A stretch of DNA of 64,000 nucleotides from Gelidibacter salicanalis (lineage in GTDB: Bacteria > Bacteroidota > Bacteroidia > Flavobacteriales > Flavobacteriaceae), in the NCBI RefSeq assembly GCF_016469035.1, contig NZ_JAEHJZ010000007.1, positions 127,477 to 191,476 of the forward strand, given 5' to 3'. Position 1 is the stretch's first letter; every line of letters starts with the position of its first letter. Under the pieces are notes generated by a model, which did no database searches, was not told where the DNA came from, and saw only the letters and a list, made by a program, of their open reading frames with translations. The translations under genes were made by a program, and so were the position numbers. Shown here one piece after another: positions 27,299 through 36,573 of the stretch.

Positions 27299-27841
27299 AT
27301 GTTTTTTCTAAACTATCAGCAAGGTTTTATTTATACGGGATTTCTCCTTATTTTTTTACTGATAATAAGATTTTTCGTAAACAAGGTTATCAGTAAAGTT
27401 TCAAGAAAAAAAGGGATTAATATTGCCCGAATTCACTTAATGCAACGCTATGTTAGTGTCGCTCTAGTCATTATTGCCCTATTGATTATTCCATTTAATT
27501 TTGGAACGGAAGCCAAAGATTTAATACTCCTTTTTTCATCTGTTTTTGCAGTAATTGGTATCGGACTGTTCGCTATATGGTCCATTCTTAGCAATATCAC
27601 TTCAGGCATCATTATGTTTTTCTCATTTCCGTATAAAGTAGGTGATAAAATACAAATTCACGATAAAGATTTTCCTCTTGAAGGCATTATTGAAGATATT
27701 AGAGCATTCCAACTGCATTTACGCATTGAAAATGGCGACTTGGTAACGTATCCCAATAACTTAATGCTTCAAAGAGCAGTCACCTTAATTAAAAAAGATG
27801 CAATTGATGAATTATTTGAAGACAACACCGATATGGTTTAA
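27299..27841 (+). CDS. Small MscS-type mechanosensitive channel protein
   Basis: A 180-residue membrane protein with three helices (about 10-28, 48-65 and 72-95) and the MscS pore/beta domain segment IWSILSNITSGIIMFFSFPYKVGDKIQIHDKDF...EGIIEDIRAFQLHLRIENGDLVTYPNNLMLQRAV. The length is short: it ends after the beta domain and lacks most of the C-terminal cage domain of E. coli MscS. Family members of this minimal size exist. It has its own -7 box. It probably responds to membrane tension. Confidence 0.85.
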   Translation: MFFLNYQQGFIYTGFLLIFLLIIRFFVNKVISKVSRKKGINIARIHLMQRYVSVALVIIALLIIPFNFGTEAKDLILLFSSVFAVIGIGLFAIWSILSNITSGIIMFFSFPYKVGDKIQIHDKDFPLEGIIEDIRAFQLHLRIENGDLVTYPNNLMLQRAVTLIKKDAIDELFEDNTDMV

Positions 27842-28010
27842 GTTTTAGGCGCATTTCATTTTTTATCCAAAGGTTATAAGCCCTTTATAATCTATTTTAA
27901 AATCAGTTCTTCAAGGCTTCTATGGGTCATTATTTGAGTTAAATAAGCACTAAAAGCTAAAATTACGATGCTTCTTTTTTATATTTGAAGTTCAAGCTAA
28001 TGCACCACAC

Positions 28011-30536
28011 ATGTTCAGATCTTATGTATTGCCATTCATCACCTTTATGTATTGTTTTTCGATACAAGCCCAACAACCCAAAAAACCTACAAGTTCAGAA
28101 CTCTATGAAGCGATAGAAAAACTCAATTTTTTAGGGTCTGTATTGTACATTGCCGCACATCCTGATGATGAAAATACACGACTCATCTCGCATATGTCTA
28201 ATGGCGTAAAGGCGAGAACAGCCTATCTTTCGTTAACGCGTGGCGATGGCGGACAAAACCTTATCGGACCAGAACTTCGAGAGCTTTTAGGCGTTATCAG
28301 AACCCAAGAATTGGTAGCAGCTCGTAAAATTGATGGTGGTGAGCAATTCTTTACCCGTGCCAATGATTTTGGGTATTCTAAACATCCTGATGAAACCTTG
28401 GCTATTTGGAATAAAGACGACGTGCTGAGCGATGTGGTTTGGGCCATTCGAAAATTTCAGCCAGATATCATTATCAATCGTTTTGATCACCGTAGCTCAG
28501 GCTCAACCCACGGCCACCATACCAGTTCTGCCATGCTGAGCATGGAAGCTTTTGATGCCGCGGCCGACCCAACAAAATATCCAGACCAACTTAAATATGT
28601 AAAGGTTTGGCAGCCAAAACGTGAGTTTTTTAATCCGTCATGGTGGTTTTATGGCAGTCAGGAAAAATTTGATGCGGCAGATAAAACATACTTTTATGAA
28701 CTGGAAGTCGGTAACTTCTACCCTGCACTAGGCTTGTCCAATTCAGAAATTGCAGCGTTGAGCAGAAGCTCACACCAATCTCAAGGTTTTGGAAACACAG
28801 GATCTCGGGGGAGTGAAACTGAATACTTAGAATTGATAAAAGGCGATTCACCAACAGACCAAACCAATATTTTTGAAGGTATTGATACCAGTTGGAATCG
28901 TGTGAAAGGAGGACAACCTATCGGTAAATTATTAAAAAGTGTTCAAGAACATTATGATTTTAACAACCCATCAGCATCGATTCCGCAATTGGTTGAAGCG
29001 TATCAACGGATTCAAAAGTTAGAAGATAAGCATTGGAAACAGGTCAAATCTGAAGCCATTAAAAACGTTATTGCTGGTTGTGCGGGCTTATATCTTGAGG
29101 TGGCAGCAGCCTCCAATACCGCCACACCAAATAGCACTGTAAAATTAAGTTTGGAAGCCATCAACAGAAGTCCGCAACACATTAAGTTAGCATCTGTAGT
29201 ATTGTCAGATGGCACCACCATTAAAAACGCTAGAGATTTAAAAAATAATGTATCCCATCAGTTTAAATCAGAGGTGAACATTGCTCAAAACACGCCCTAC
29301 TCTACCCCGTATTGGTTGGACAGCAAAGGGACTTTAGGCATGTATAATGTAGCAGACCAAAACCTGATTGGCTTACCAGAAACACCTAGAAGCGTTACCG
29401 CAACTTTTAATGTTTCAATTAATGGTGTGATAATTCCCTATGTAAGACCCGTTATTTACAAAACCAACGATACTGTAAAGGGAGAGATTTACAAACCGTT
29501 TGAAGTGATTCCTGTAGTTTCAGCGCATATTTCAGAACCCGTCATCATTTTTGCTGATGATCAACAAAAAGACATTCAAGTTATCGTGAAGGCCAATCGT
29601 GACAATTTAGAAGGTTTTGTACAATTGGCCCATCCTAAGGGTTGGAATGTATATCCTGAAAAGCAAAAGGTTGCTCTTTTACATAAAGGCGAAAAAAAGA
29701 CCCTAATATTCACGATTATCCCTCCCAAAAATCAAAGTGAAGGCTTGTTGACTCCAATGGTGCATATTGGCGACGAAGTGTTTACTAAACATCTTATTGA
29801 AATGGACTACGATCACATTCCATTTCAAATCATATCAGAACCAAGCGAGAGCAAAATTGTACGCTTGGACATTCAGAAAAAAGGCGACAATATCGGCTAT
29901 ATTGAAGGTGCCGGAGATGTGGTTCCTGAAAGCTTAAGACAAATTGGTTATAATGTGGTGCTTATAAAACCCGAAGACATTACATCTGAAAATCTCAGTC
30001 GGTTTGATGCCATTGTAGTGGGGATTAGAGCTTATAATACCTTAGACGCTCTAAAATTTAAACAAGCCCAACTGTTCGAATTTGTAAATGAAGGCGGGAA
30101 TTTAATTGTACAATACAATACCAGTGGAGGCCTGGTGGTAGATGATTTAGCGCCTTACCCGTTAGAATTATCACGAGATCGGGTGACGGACGAAAATTCA
30201 GAAGTGAAGTTCTTAAATCCGCAACATGAACTGCTCAACTATCCCAACAAAATCACCCAAATGGATTTTGAAGGCTGGACCCAAGAGCGCGGACTATATT
30301 TTCCAGATAAATGGTCGGAAGAGTTCACACCGCTATTGTCTATGCACGATAAAGGAGAATTGGCTAAAGAAGGCAGCTTATTAGTGGCCAAATATGGAAA
30401 AGGACATTATATTTATACGGGTTTAAGTTTTTTTAGAGAATTTCCTGAAGGTGTTGCTGGCTCTTTTAGATTATTTGCAAATATGCTTTCTATTGGAAAA
30501 AAGAACATAAAAACAGAAACACAGTTAAAACAATAG
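28011..30536 (+). CDS. Large secreted PIG-L-family deacetylase
   Basis: This 841-residue protein starts with a signal peptide (SYVLPFITFMYCFSIQAQ). The PIG-L/LmbE zinc site is AAHPDDENTR near 49-58, with SLTRGDGGQN and the later metal His in HHTSSAM. A long C-terminal half looks like beta-sandwich domains, ending in a ThuA/GATase1-like module (FDAIVVGIRAYNTLD...GGNLIVQYNT...FEGWTQERGLYF). Substrates of such fused proteins are unknown; deacetylation of exported glycans or glycoconjugates is a reasonable guess. It precedes a small peptide, a sodium symporter and an oxidoreductase in one run. Confidence 0.88.
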   Translation: MFRSYVLPFITFMYCFSIQAQQPKKPTSSELYEAIEKLNFLGSVLYIAAHPDDENTRLISHMSNGVKARTAYLSLTRGDGGQNLIGPELRELLGVIRTQELVAARKIDGGEQFFTRANDFGYSKHPDETLAIWNKDDVLSDVVWAIRKFQPDIIINRFDHRSSGSTHGHHTSSAMLSMEAFDAAADPTKYPDQLKYVKVWQPKREFFNPSWWFYGSQEKFDAADKTYFYELEVGNFYPALGLSNSEIAALSRSSHQSQGFGNTGSRGSETEYLELIKGDSPTDQTNIFEGIDTSWNRVKGGQPIGKLLKSVQEHYDFNNPSASIPQLVEAYQRIQKLEDKHWKQVKSEAIKNVIAGCAGLYLEVAAASNTATPNSTVKLSLEAINRSPQHIKLASVVLSDGTTIKNARDLKNNVSHQFKSEVNIAQNTPYSTPYWLDSKGTLGMYNVADQNLIGLPETPRSVTATFNVSINGVIIPYVRPVIYKTNDTVKGEIYKPFEVIPVVSAHISEPVIIFADDQQKDIQVIVKANRDNLEGFVQLAHPKGWNVYPEKQKVALLHKGEKKTLIFTIIPPKNQSEGLLTPMVHIGDEVFTKHLIEMDYDHIPFQIISEPSESKIVRLDIQKKGDNIGYIEGAGDVVPESLRQIGYNVVLIKPEDITSENLSRFDAIVVGIRAYNTLDALKFKQAQLFEFVNEGGNLIVQYNTSGGLVVDDLAPYPLELSRDRVTDENSEVKFLNPQHELLNYPNKITQMDFEGWTQERGLYFPDKWSEEFTPLLSMHDKGELAKEGSLLVAKYGKGHYIYTGLSFFREFPEGVAGSFRLFANMLSIGKKNIKTETQLKQ

Positions 30537-30544
30537 ATCTATAC

Positions 30545-30652
30545 ATGAAACAACACCCACCAAAAGAGCGCTGGAAAAAATCGTACACTTTAGTCCTAGT
30601 GGCCAACGCGCTCTATATTGTTTTGTTTTATTTTATCATGAAATCCTTCTAA
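30545..30652 (+). CDS. 35-residue single-helix membrane peptide upstream of a sodium symporter
   Basis: A 35-codon frame, MKQHPPKERWKKSYTLVLVA and on to KSF-stop, has a charged N-terminus and one hydrophobic helix of about 18 residues. It sits 8 nt after the PIG-L gene, and its stop is 1 nt before the symporter ATG, so it is embedded in the operon. Several SSS symporters are preceded by small membrane proteins (YhdT before PanF, YjcH before ActP). This peptide is shorter and I cannot tie it to those families, but the position suggests an accessory subunit. Confidence 0.65.
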   Translation: MKQHPPKERWKKSYTLVLVANALYIVLFYFIMKSF

Positions 30653-30653
30653 C

Positions 30654-32423
30654 ATGCAATTATTAGATTGGATTGTACTTATCGGAACGCTGTTGACCAT
30701 TGTTATTTATGGCACTTGGAAAACACGCGGCAGCAAAAATGTTGAAGACTACCTAAAAGGTGGCAACGAAGCCAAATGGTGGACCATTGGGTTAAGTGTT
30801 ATGGCCACCCAAGCCAGCGCCATTACGTTTTTATCAACGCCAGGTCAGGCATTTCATGACGGGATGGGATTTGTGCAATTCTATTTCGGATTGCCCATTG
30901 CAATGATCATCATCTGTTTGGTGTTTATTCCGTTGTATTACCGACTTCAAGTGTACACCGCTTATGAGTTTCTTGAAAATCGATTCGATTTAAAAACCAG
31001 GAGTCTGACCGCTATTTTATTTTTAGTCCAACGTGGCTTGGCAGCCGGCATTACCATCTATGCACCTGCCATTATCCTCTCTGCTGTATTGGGCTGGAAT
31101 CTCAATTTGCTGATCATCATCATTGGCGTTTTGGTGATTATCTATACGGTTTCAGGAGGTACAAAAGCGGTGAGCATCACCCAAAAACAGCAAATGGCTG
31201 TTATTTTTACAGGAATGTTTATCGCCTTTTTTCTGATCGTAAGTTACCTTCCAGAAAACATCACCTTTACCAAAGCTTTAGAAATAGCTGGGGCAAGTGG
31301 AAAAATGGAGATTCTCGATTTTTCATTTGATTTTGATAACCGCTACACGTTTTGGAGTGGCATTATTGGGGGTTCATTTTTAGCTCTCTCCTATTTTGGA
31401 ACAGATCAAAGTCAGGTACAGCGGTATCTTTCGGGAAAATCGGTTAAGGAAATGCAAATGGGCTTGATTTTTAACGGCCTGTTAAAAGTTCCGATGCAGT
31501 TTTTTATCCTTTTGGTTGGGGTGATGGTCTTCGTGTTTTACCAATTTAACACCTCGCCCATTAATTTTAATCCTGCTGCCACAGAAACAGTGATGAATTC
31601 TTCATACGCAGATGCATACACCCAACTGCAAAAGCAACAAAATGACATATTTGAAGATAAAAAAGCGGTGATGATGCAATATGCAGACACAAAGAGTGAA
31701 GTCCTTGCTTCTCAAATCGCTCTTTATAATGAGGACGATAGAGCCAATAGAAACGCAGCCAAAGAATTGATTAGTAAAGCCAATAAAGAACGTGTGCTCT
31801 CTGTAGAAACCAATGATAAAGATTATGTATTTATCCACTTCATCCTAAACAACCTCCCGCGTGGATTGATCGGGTTGTTATTGGCGGTTATCTTAAGTGC
31901 TGCCATGTCGAGTACTGCGAGCGAACTCAATGCGTTGTCCTCAACTACCACTATGGATTTATACAAGCGAAGCTATGCGCAAGATAAAAGTCCACATCAT
32001 TATCTAAAAGCTTCAAAATGGTTTACTCTAACTTGGGGCGTTTTAGCCATTATTTTTGCATCTGCTGCGTACTTGGCTGATAATTTAATTCAATTGGTCA
32101 ACATTATCGGATCCATTTTTTATGGTAATATTTTGGGGATTTTTCTTCTGGCCTTTTTCTTCAAACACGTCAAAGGGAATGCGGTATTTATCTCCGCACT
32201 CATTACACAAGCCCTTGTTTTGAGTTTGTACCTTTTAGATGAATACAATTACATCAATCTTCCGTATTTATGGTTGAATTTTGTGGGATGCTTTTTAGCA
32301 ATTATTATTGCCATGCTCATTGATTTTAAAAAAACAACCAATAACAATAGGTTAATTCTATTGTTATTAGTCAGCATATTGGCCTATTTTAGTTATTTAA
32401 TCTATAAAAATTCTATGTCATGA
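30654..32423 (+). CDS. Sodium:solute symporter (SSS family)
   Basis: A 589-residue carrier with about 13 membrane helices. The SSS signature appears in SVMATQASAITFLSTPGQAF near 47-66 (sodium site on TM1) and the family block GLLLAVILSAAMSSTASELNALSSTTTMDLYKR near 400-430. A soluble loop of about 90 residues (near 300-390) with Gln/Lys-rich helices interrupts the core. The substrate is probably a sugar, sialic acid or similar, as in SGLT-like bacterial carriers, in view of the oxidoreductase that follows. It overlaps that next gene by 4 nt (ATGA). Confidence 0.9.
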   Translation: MQLLDWIVLIGTLLTIVIYGTWKTRGSKNVEDYLKGGNEAKWWTIGLSVMATQASAITFLSTPGQAFHDGMGFVQFYFGLPIAMIIICLVFIPLYYRLQVYTAYEFLENRFDLKTRSLTAILFLVQRGLAAGITIYAPAIILSAVLGWNLNLLIIIIGVLVIIYTVSGGTKAVSITQKQQMAVIFTGMFIAFFLIVSYLPENITFTKALEIAGASGKMEILDFSFDFDNRYTFWSGIIGGSFLALSYFGTDQSQVQRYLSGKSVKEMQMGLIFNGLLKVPMQFFILLVGVMVFVFYQFNTSPINFNPAATETVMNSSYADAYTQLQKQQNDIFEDKKAVMMQYADTKSEVLASQIALYNEDDRANRNAAKELISKANKERVLSVETNDKDYVFIHFILNNLPRGLIGLLLAVILSAAMSSTASELNALSSTTTMDLYKRSYAQDKSPHHYLKASKWFTLTWGVLAIIFASAAYLADNLIQLVNIIGSIFYGNILGIFLLAFFFKHVKGNAVFISALITQALVLSLYLLDEYNYINLPYLWLNFVGCFLAIIIAMLIDFKKTTNNNRLILLLLVSILAYFSYLIYKNSMS

Positions 32424-33391
32424 AAACTATAAAATGGGGAATTATCGGACTTGGTAAAATTGCCAATAAGTTTGTTAAGGACCTTCAAACTATTGACAAT
32501 TGCCAACTCTATGCCGTAGCATCACGACACCAGGAAAAAGCAAACTCTTTTGCCAAGCAGTACAACGCTATAAAAGCATACGATTCTTATGAAGATTTAG
32601 CTGCCGATCCTAATGTAGATGCCGTCTACATTGCCACGCCGCACAGTTATCATAAGGAACATGCCATCATGTGTATGAACCATAAAAAAGCGGTGTTGTG
32701 TGAAAAACCTTTGGCCATGAACCTAAAGGATGTAGAAACTATGATTGCTTCGGCAAAAATCAACAACGTCCTGTTCATGGAGGCCTTGTGGACGTACTTT
32801 TTACCGCACTACCAATTTGTGTTAAACGAATTGAAATCAAATAAGTATGGTGCTATCCATAAATTGGAAGCTGATTTTGGCTTTCAACCCACCATAGATA
32901 TGGAATCTCGGGTGTTTAAAAAGTCACTCGGTGGGGGAAGTTTGTTGGATATTGGCATCTATCCAATATTTGCAGCCCTATCCACCTTAGGACAACCCGT
33001 CGATATTGAAGCAAAAGCCACATTTTTTGACAACGGTGTGGATGCCACTTGCGATGTTATTTTCAATTATAATAATGGTGTAAAGGCCTTCTTAAAAAGC
33101 ACGCTGTTAGAAGAGACGCCAACAGAAGCGATCTTTTATTGTGAGCACGGCACGATTAAAATCAATACTAGATTTCATCAACCGTCTACCGTAACCATCA
33201 CACATAAAGGAAAATCAACGACTCACAATTTTGATTATAAAACTATCGGTTACAGTTACGAAACGGAACATTTTAATGACCTGTTAAGAAACAATCAGCT
33301 TGAAAGCCCGATAATGACCCACAATTTCAGTAGAAACCTTATGTTTATTTTAGATGATGTGAGACATCTGATCAATCTGAAATACGAATAA
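32420..33391 (+). CDS. Gfo/Idh/MocA-family NAD(P)-dependent oxidoreductase
   Basis: A 323-residue protein with an N-terminal Rossmann fold (GIIGLGKIANKFVKDL), the diagnostic motif CEKPLAMN near 93-100 carrying the catalytic Lys, and the C-terminal substrate domain with GGGSLLDIGIYP, whose Asp and Tyr/His positions fit the family. It oxidises or reduces a sugar or inositol derivative. The 4-nt overlap with the symporter gene suggests import followed by oxidation of the same compound. Confidence 0.92.
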   Translation: MKTIKWGIIGLGKIANKFVKDLQTIDNCQLYAVASRHQEKANSFAKQYNAIKAYDSYEDLAADPNVDAVYIATPHSYHKEHAIMCMNHKKAVLCEKPLAMNLKDVETMIASAKINNVLFMEALWTYFLPHYQFVLNELKSNKYGAIHKLEADFGFQPTIDMESRVFKKSLGGGSLLDIGIYPIFAALSTLGQPVDIEAKATFFDNGVDATCDVIFNYNNGVKAFLKSTLLEETPTEAIFYCEHGTIKINTRFHQPSTVTITHKGKSTTHNFDYKTIGYSYETEHFNDLLRNNQLESPIMTHNFSRNLMFILDDVRHLINLKYE

Positions 33392-33458
33392 AAAAAACCT
33401 GACAAGTTTTAAAAACCTGCCAGGTTTAAAGTAGCCTCACAAAATATTTTGAGGCTAC
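33392..33458. terminator. Pair of hairpins between convergent genes
   Basis: Two stem-loops fill the gap between the oxidoreductase (plus) and the DUF2911 gene (minus). The first (33392-33427) pairs AAACCTGACAAGTTTT with AAAACCTGCCAGGTTT at 14 of 16 positions. The second pairs GTAGCCTCA (33431-33439) with TGAGGCTAC (33450-33458) around an A/T loop. They would serve one strand each or act bidirectionally. Confidence 0.75.
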
Positions 33459-33477
33459 AATAAAAGAAATTATTGTT

Positions 33478-34323
33478 TTACATTGCTCCCCATTCTTTTA
33501 GGGAATCTTGATTCATTTTAACATAATCCTTGTTACCGGCAGCCTCAGATGCCGCCAATGATTTTTTAGCAATTTCAATAGCGCCTTTCTTGTCGCCTGC
33601 TTTTGCATATATCAAAGATTGTTGTCTTAACTGATAAAAGGCTGGATTGGGAGTCAATGAAATAGCTTTATCAACCCATTCTTTGGCCTTCTTCATGTCC
33701 TTACCTTCCTGTAAATAATACACTGCGGCAGCGTAATAATCACCGGCGCCAGGTCCGTTCATCACTTTCTCAATAGAAGAAGAGACAATTTTATCCGTTG
33801 GCACTTCAAATTTAACACCAGCATATACATTGGCCCACATCATACCAAGGGTAGCACCGCCACTTGTCAAATCATCAAATGACATTGTAAACGTTTCGAT
33901 ATCCATTGGCAACTGATAGGTTTCAGCAGTTACTTTAGCTGCAACTTTAGAATCGTCCCATTTTTCTGGATTTCCCCAGTTGTTTGAGTCCGTGTAGAAC
34001 ATTACATCCCACGACTTGTCATTTGGCGTAACATATAATGCATATGTTCCCGCTTTTAACGTTTTGCCCCCTACAGTAACATCGGTACTAAAGGTAATTT
34101 TAGTGTTTTGATTCGCTCCCAAACGCCATACTTGGCCATAAGGAACCAAATCTCCAAAAATGGCACGACCTCTCATATTAGGACGCGAGTATTCTAAAGT
34201 GACATCAGTTAAACCTACCTTTTGTTCTATTGTAGAAAAAGGACTAGGTTGAGGTGTTTGAATTTGTGCATTTGCCGAAAAGGTCATCCCTATTACAGCA
34301 AGACAAAGCATGATTTTTTTCAT
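33478..34323 (-). CDS. DUF2911 domain protein, exported
   Basis: A 281-residue protein with a signal peptide (MKKIMLCLAVIGMTFSANA, cleavage before QIQTPQPS). The DUF2911 domain spans about 30-170, with VTLEYSRPNMRGRAIFGDLVPYGQVWRLGANQNTKI and LKAGTYALYVTP, a pattern shared by many Bacteroidota periplasmic proteins. The C-terminal 100 residues are helical with TPR-like pairs (YYLQEGKDMKKAKEWVDKAI, YAKAGDKKGAIEIAKKSL). Function is unknown. A strong terminator lies downstream. Confidence 0.87.
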   Translation of the reverse strand: MKKIMLCLAVIGMTFSANAQIQTPQPSPFSTIEQKVGLTDVTLEYSRPNMRGRAIFGDLVPYGQVWRLGANQNTKITFSTDVTVGGKTLKAGTYALYVTPNDKSWDVMFYTDSNNWGNPEKWDDSKVAAKVTAETYQLPMDIETFTMSFDDLTSGGATLGMMWANVYAGVKFEVPTDKIVSSSIEKVMNGPGAGDYYAAAVYYLQEGKDMKKAKEWVDKAISLTPNPAFYQLRQQSLIYAKAGDKKGAIEIAKKSLAASEAAGNKDYVKMNQDSLKEWGAM

Positions 34324-34481
34324 AATAATCTATGTTTTAGATGGTTATTTGATCTATGATGTAAAATTACAGCTTTTAAAACCCTCAATTGTTAATGAAA
34401 ACTTAAAAAAAATATACTCTAAATATTATCTTTCTGAAGTTCAATACTTTAAAATCAAACCCCGTAAATCATAAACCGCTG

Positions 34482-34496
34482 TTAAACTTTGTTTAA
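34482..34496. promoter_or_regulatory. Palindromic operator-like element upstream of the TetR gene
   Basis: TTAAACTTTGTTTAA is a perfect inverted repeat (6-bp arms, 3-bp spacer) 52 nt before the TetR start codon. A 13-of-15 match recurs at 38188-38202 ahead of another transcription unit. GTTAAAC also appears at 34513. A TetR-type operator is a reasonable reading. TATCTTTA near 34524 could be the -7 box. Confidence 0.55.
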
Positions 34497-34548
34497 TATA
34501 AATCATAAAAAGTTAAACATTACGTATCTTTACCTATAATTTAAAATC

Positions 34549-35208
34549 ATGGCAAAAAAGAATCCTATTTCAGAACAAAACATCATCTCCTATTATATGG
34601 AGTATGTTTTAGAACACGGCGCACAACCTCATTCGGTTTATAGTTTTGTAAAAGCAAACAACTTTGAAGAGTCCAAATTTTACGAACATTTTGGCTCCTT
34701 TGAAGCAATTGAAAAACAAGTATTTAAAGCATTTTTTGACAATACAGTGCTTGTATTGAATGCCAGTGAGGAATATCAATTGTTTGATGCCCGCAATAAA
34801 TTGTTAAGCTTCTATTTTACCTTTTTTGAAAACCTAACGGCCAACAGAAGTTATGTGTTGTTTGCACTGAAGCAACATCAAAATACTCTAAAAGGGCTCA
34901 AAGTGTTGTCCGAACTTAAAAAAGGCTTTATACAATATATCAATGCCTTAGACATAGAAACTTTAGATATCCAGGAAGAACGCATCAACAAATTGCAGCG
35001 TCGCGCCCTGCAAGAATCGGCTTGGGTCCAATTATTGCTAACCCTAAAATTTTGGATGGACGACAGCTCTCCTTCTTTTGAAAAAACCGATATTTTTATT
35101 GAAAAGTCAGTCAACACCAGTTTTGACGTCCTCAATATAACGCCCTTAAAAAGCGTGATTGACCTTGGGAAATTTCTTTTCAAGGAGAAAATACAAATGC
35201 CTAAATGA
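34549..35208 (+). CDS. TetR/AcrR-family transcriptional regulator
   Basis: A 219-residue regulator. The N-terminal 55 residues form the TetR helix-turn-helix, with VYSFVKANNFEESKFYEHFGSFEAIEKQVFKAFFDN corresponding to helices 2-4; the recognition helix has the typical F-Y-x-H-F core. The C-terminal helical domain (about 60-219) is the ligand-binding part and has no recognisable cofactor site. It overlaps the ABC1 kinase gene by 4 nt, so it is co-transcribed and probably autoregulated through the palindrome at 34482. Confidence 0.9.
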   Translation: MAKKNPISEQNIISYYMEYVLEHGAQPHSVYSFVKANNFEESKFYEHFGSFEAIEKQVFKAFFDNTVLVLNASEEYQLFDARNKLLSFYFTFFENLTANRSYVLFALKQHQNTLKGLKVLSELKKGFIQYINALDIETLDIQEERINKLQRRALQESAWVQLLLTLKFWMDDSSPSFEKTDIFIEKSVNTSFDVLNITPLKSVIDLGKFLFKEKIQMPK

Positions 35209-36518
35209 AAACCATAAATAAGATTCCAGTATCAAAAATTCAGCGTGCTTCTAAATTAGTATCTACAGGTGCCAAAGTTGGCGTTAATTACCTCAAATAT
35301 TATGGAGATAAATTGACGAAGACTGAAATTGAAGCACGATCAAAACTCAACGAAAATAATGCTGAGGACATTTATGACAGCTTAAAACAACTTAAAGGAA
35401 GTGCCTTAAAAGTTGCCCAAATGCTGAGTATGGAAAAAAGCCTCATGCCACAGGCCTATGTTGAGAAATTCTCTTTGGCCCAATTTTCAGTGCCACCTTT
35501 ATCGCCAGCCTTAGTATTAAAAACGTTTAAAACCTATTTTGGCAAATTACCAAATGAGCTTTATGATTCCTTCAACACAACTTCTGTTAACGCTGCAAGC
35601 ATTGGCCAAGTCCATATTGCAGAAAAAAACGGGAAGAAACTTGCTGTGAAAATCCAATATCCGGGAGTCGCCCAAAGTATTTCATCTGATCTTGCCCTTG
35701 TAAAACCTATTGCCATGAAAATGTTCAATATTAAAGGGAAGAATTCTGATAAATATTTTAAGGAAGTTGAAGGTAAGCTCATTGAGGAAACCAATTACAT
35801 TTTGGAACTGCAACAGAGTAAAGAAATTGCTGAAGCTTGTGCCCATATTCCACATCTGCAATTTCCCCAATATTATGAGGAATTGTCTTCAGAGCGCATC
35901 ATCACCATGGACTATATGGAAGGAGAACATCTTTCTGAATTTTCGTCGCACAATACCAATAAAGAGGCTGCCAACAAGTTAGGCCAAGCGCTTTGGGACT
36001 TTTATATGTACCAAATTCACGTTCTCAAAAAAGTACATGCTGATCCACATCCCGGAAACTTTTTGGTATCTAAGGAACACCAATTAATAGCTTTGGATTT
36101 TGGATGTATGAAAACTATTCCGGACGATTTTTATGCGCCGTATTTTGAATTGGCAAAACCAGAACATATCTCCAACAAGGTATTTTTTGTAGAAAAACTG
36201 TATCAATTAGAGATTTTACGCGAAGACGATTCTAAAGAAGAGGTAGCATTTTTCACAGAAATGTTTCACGAATTGCTGAGCTTGTTTACCCAACCGTTCC
36301 ACACCGAGACATTCAATTTTTCCGATGGAGAGTTTTTCGGTAAAATAACAGAACTCGGCCAGCGCTATTCTAAAAACACCGAGCTTAGAAAAATGAACGG
36401 CAATAGAGGGTCCAAACATTTTATTTATATGAACCGTACCTTTTTTGGTTTGTATAATTTAATGTTCGATCTAAAAGCAAAGGACATCAATATCAATAAT
36501 TTCACTACCTTTAAATAG
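35205..36518 (+). CDS. ABC1/UbiB-family atypical kinase (AarF-like)
   Basis: A 437-residue protein of the ABC1 (ADCK/UbiB) kinase-like family. The KxGQ motif region is LKGSALKVAQMLSME near 63-77, the Ala-rich nucleotide loop is NAASIGQVHIAEKNGKKLAVKIQYPG, and the catalytic and metal motifs are VHADPHPGNFLV and ALDFGCMKTIP. Members are ATPases supporting quinone or isoprenoid lipid metabolism or stress tolerance. Unlike UbiB, no C-terminal membrane helices are obvious. It lies inside the TetR operon. Confidence 0.92.
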   Translation: MKTINKIPVSKIQRASKLVSTGAKVGVNYLKYYGDKLTKTEIEARSKLNENNAEDIYDSLKQLKGSALKVAQMLSMEKSLMPQAYVEKFSLAQFSVPPLSPALVLKTFKTYFGKLPNELYDSFNTTSVNAASIGQVHIAEKNGKKLAVKIQYPGVAQSISSDLALVKPIAMKMFNIKGKNSDKYFKEVEGKLIEETNYILELQQSKEIAEACAHIPHLQFPQYYEELSSERIITMDYMEGEHLSEFSSHNTNKEAANKLGQALWDFYMYQIHVLKKVHADPHPGNFLVSKEHQLIALDFGCMKTIPDDFYAPYFELAKPEHISNKVFFVEKLYQLEILREDDSKEEVAFFTEMFHELLSLFTQPFHTETFNFSDGEFFGKITELGQRYSKNTELRKMNGNRGSKHFIYMNRTFFGLYNLMFDLKAKDININNFTTFK

Positions 36519-36573
36519 CTCATTCTGGTCTCAATTGCATCTGACGGCCCAAACCAACATTATAAAATTTCAT

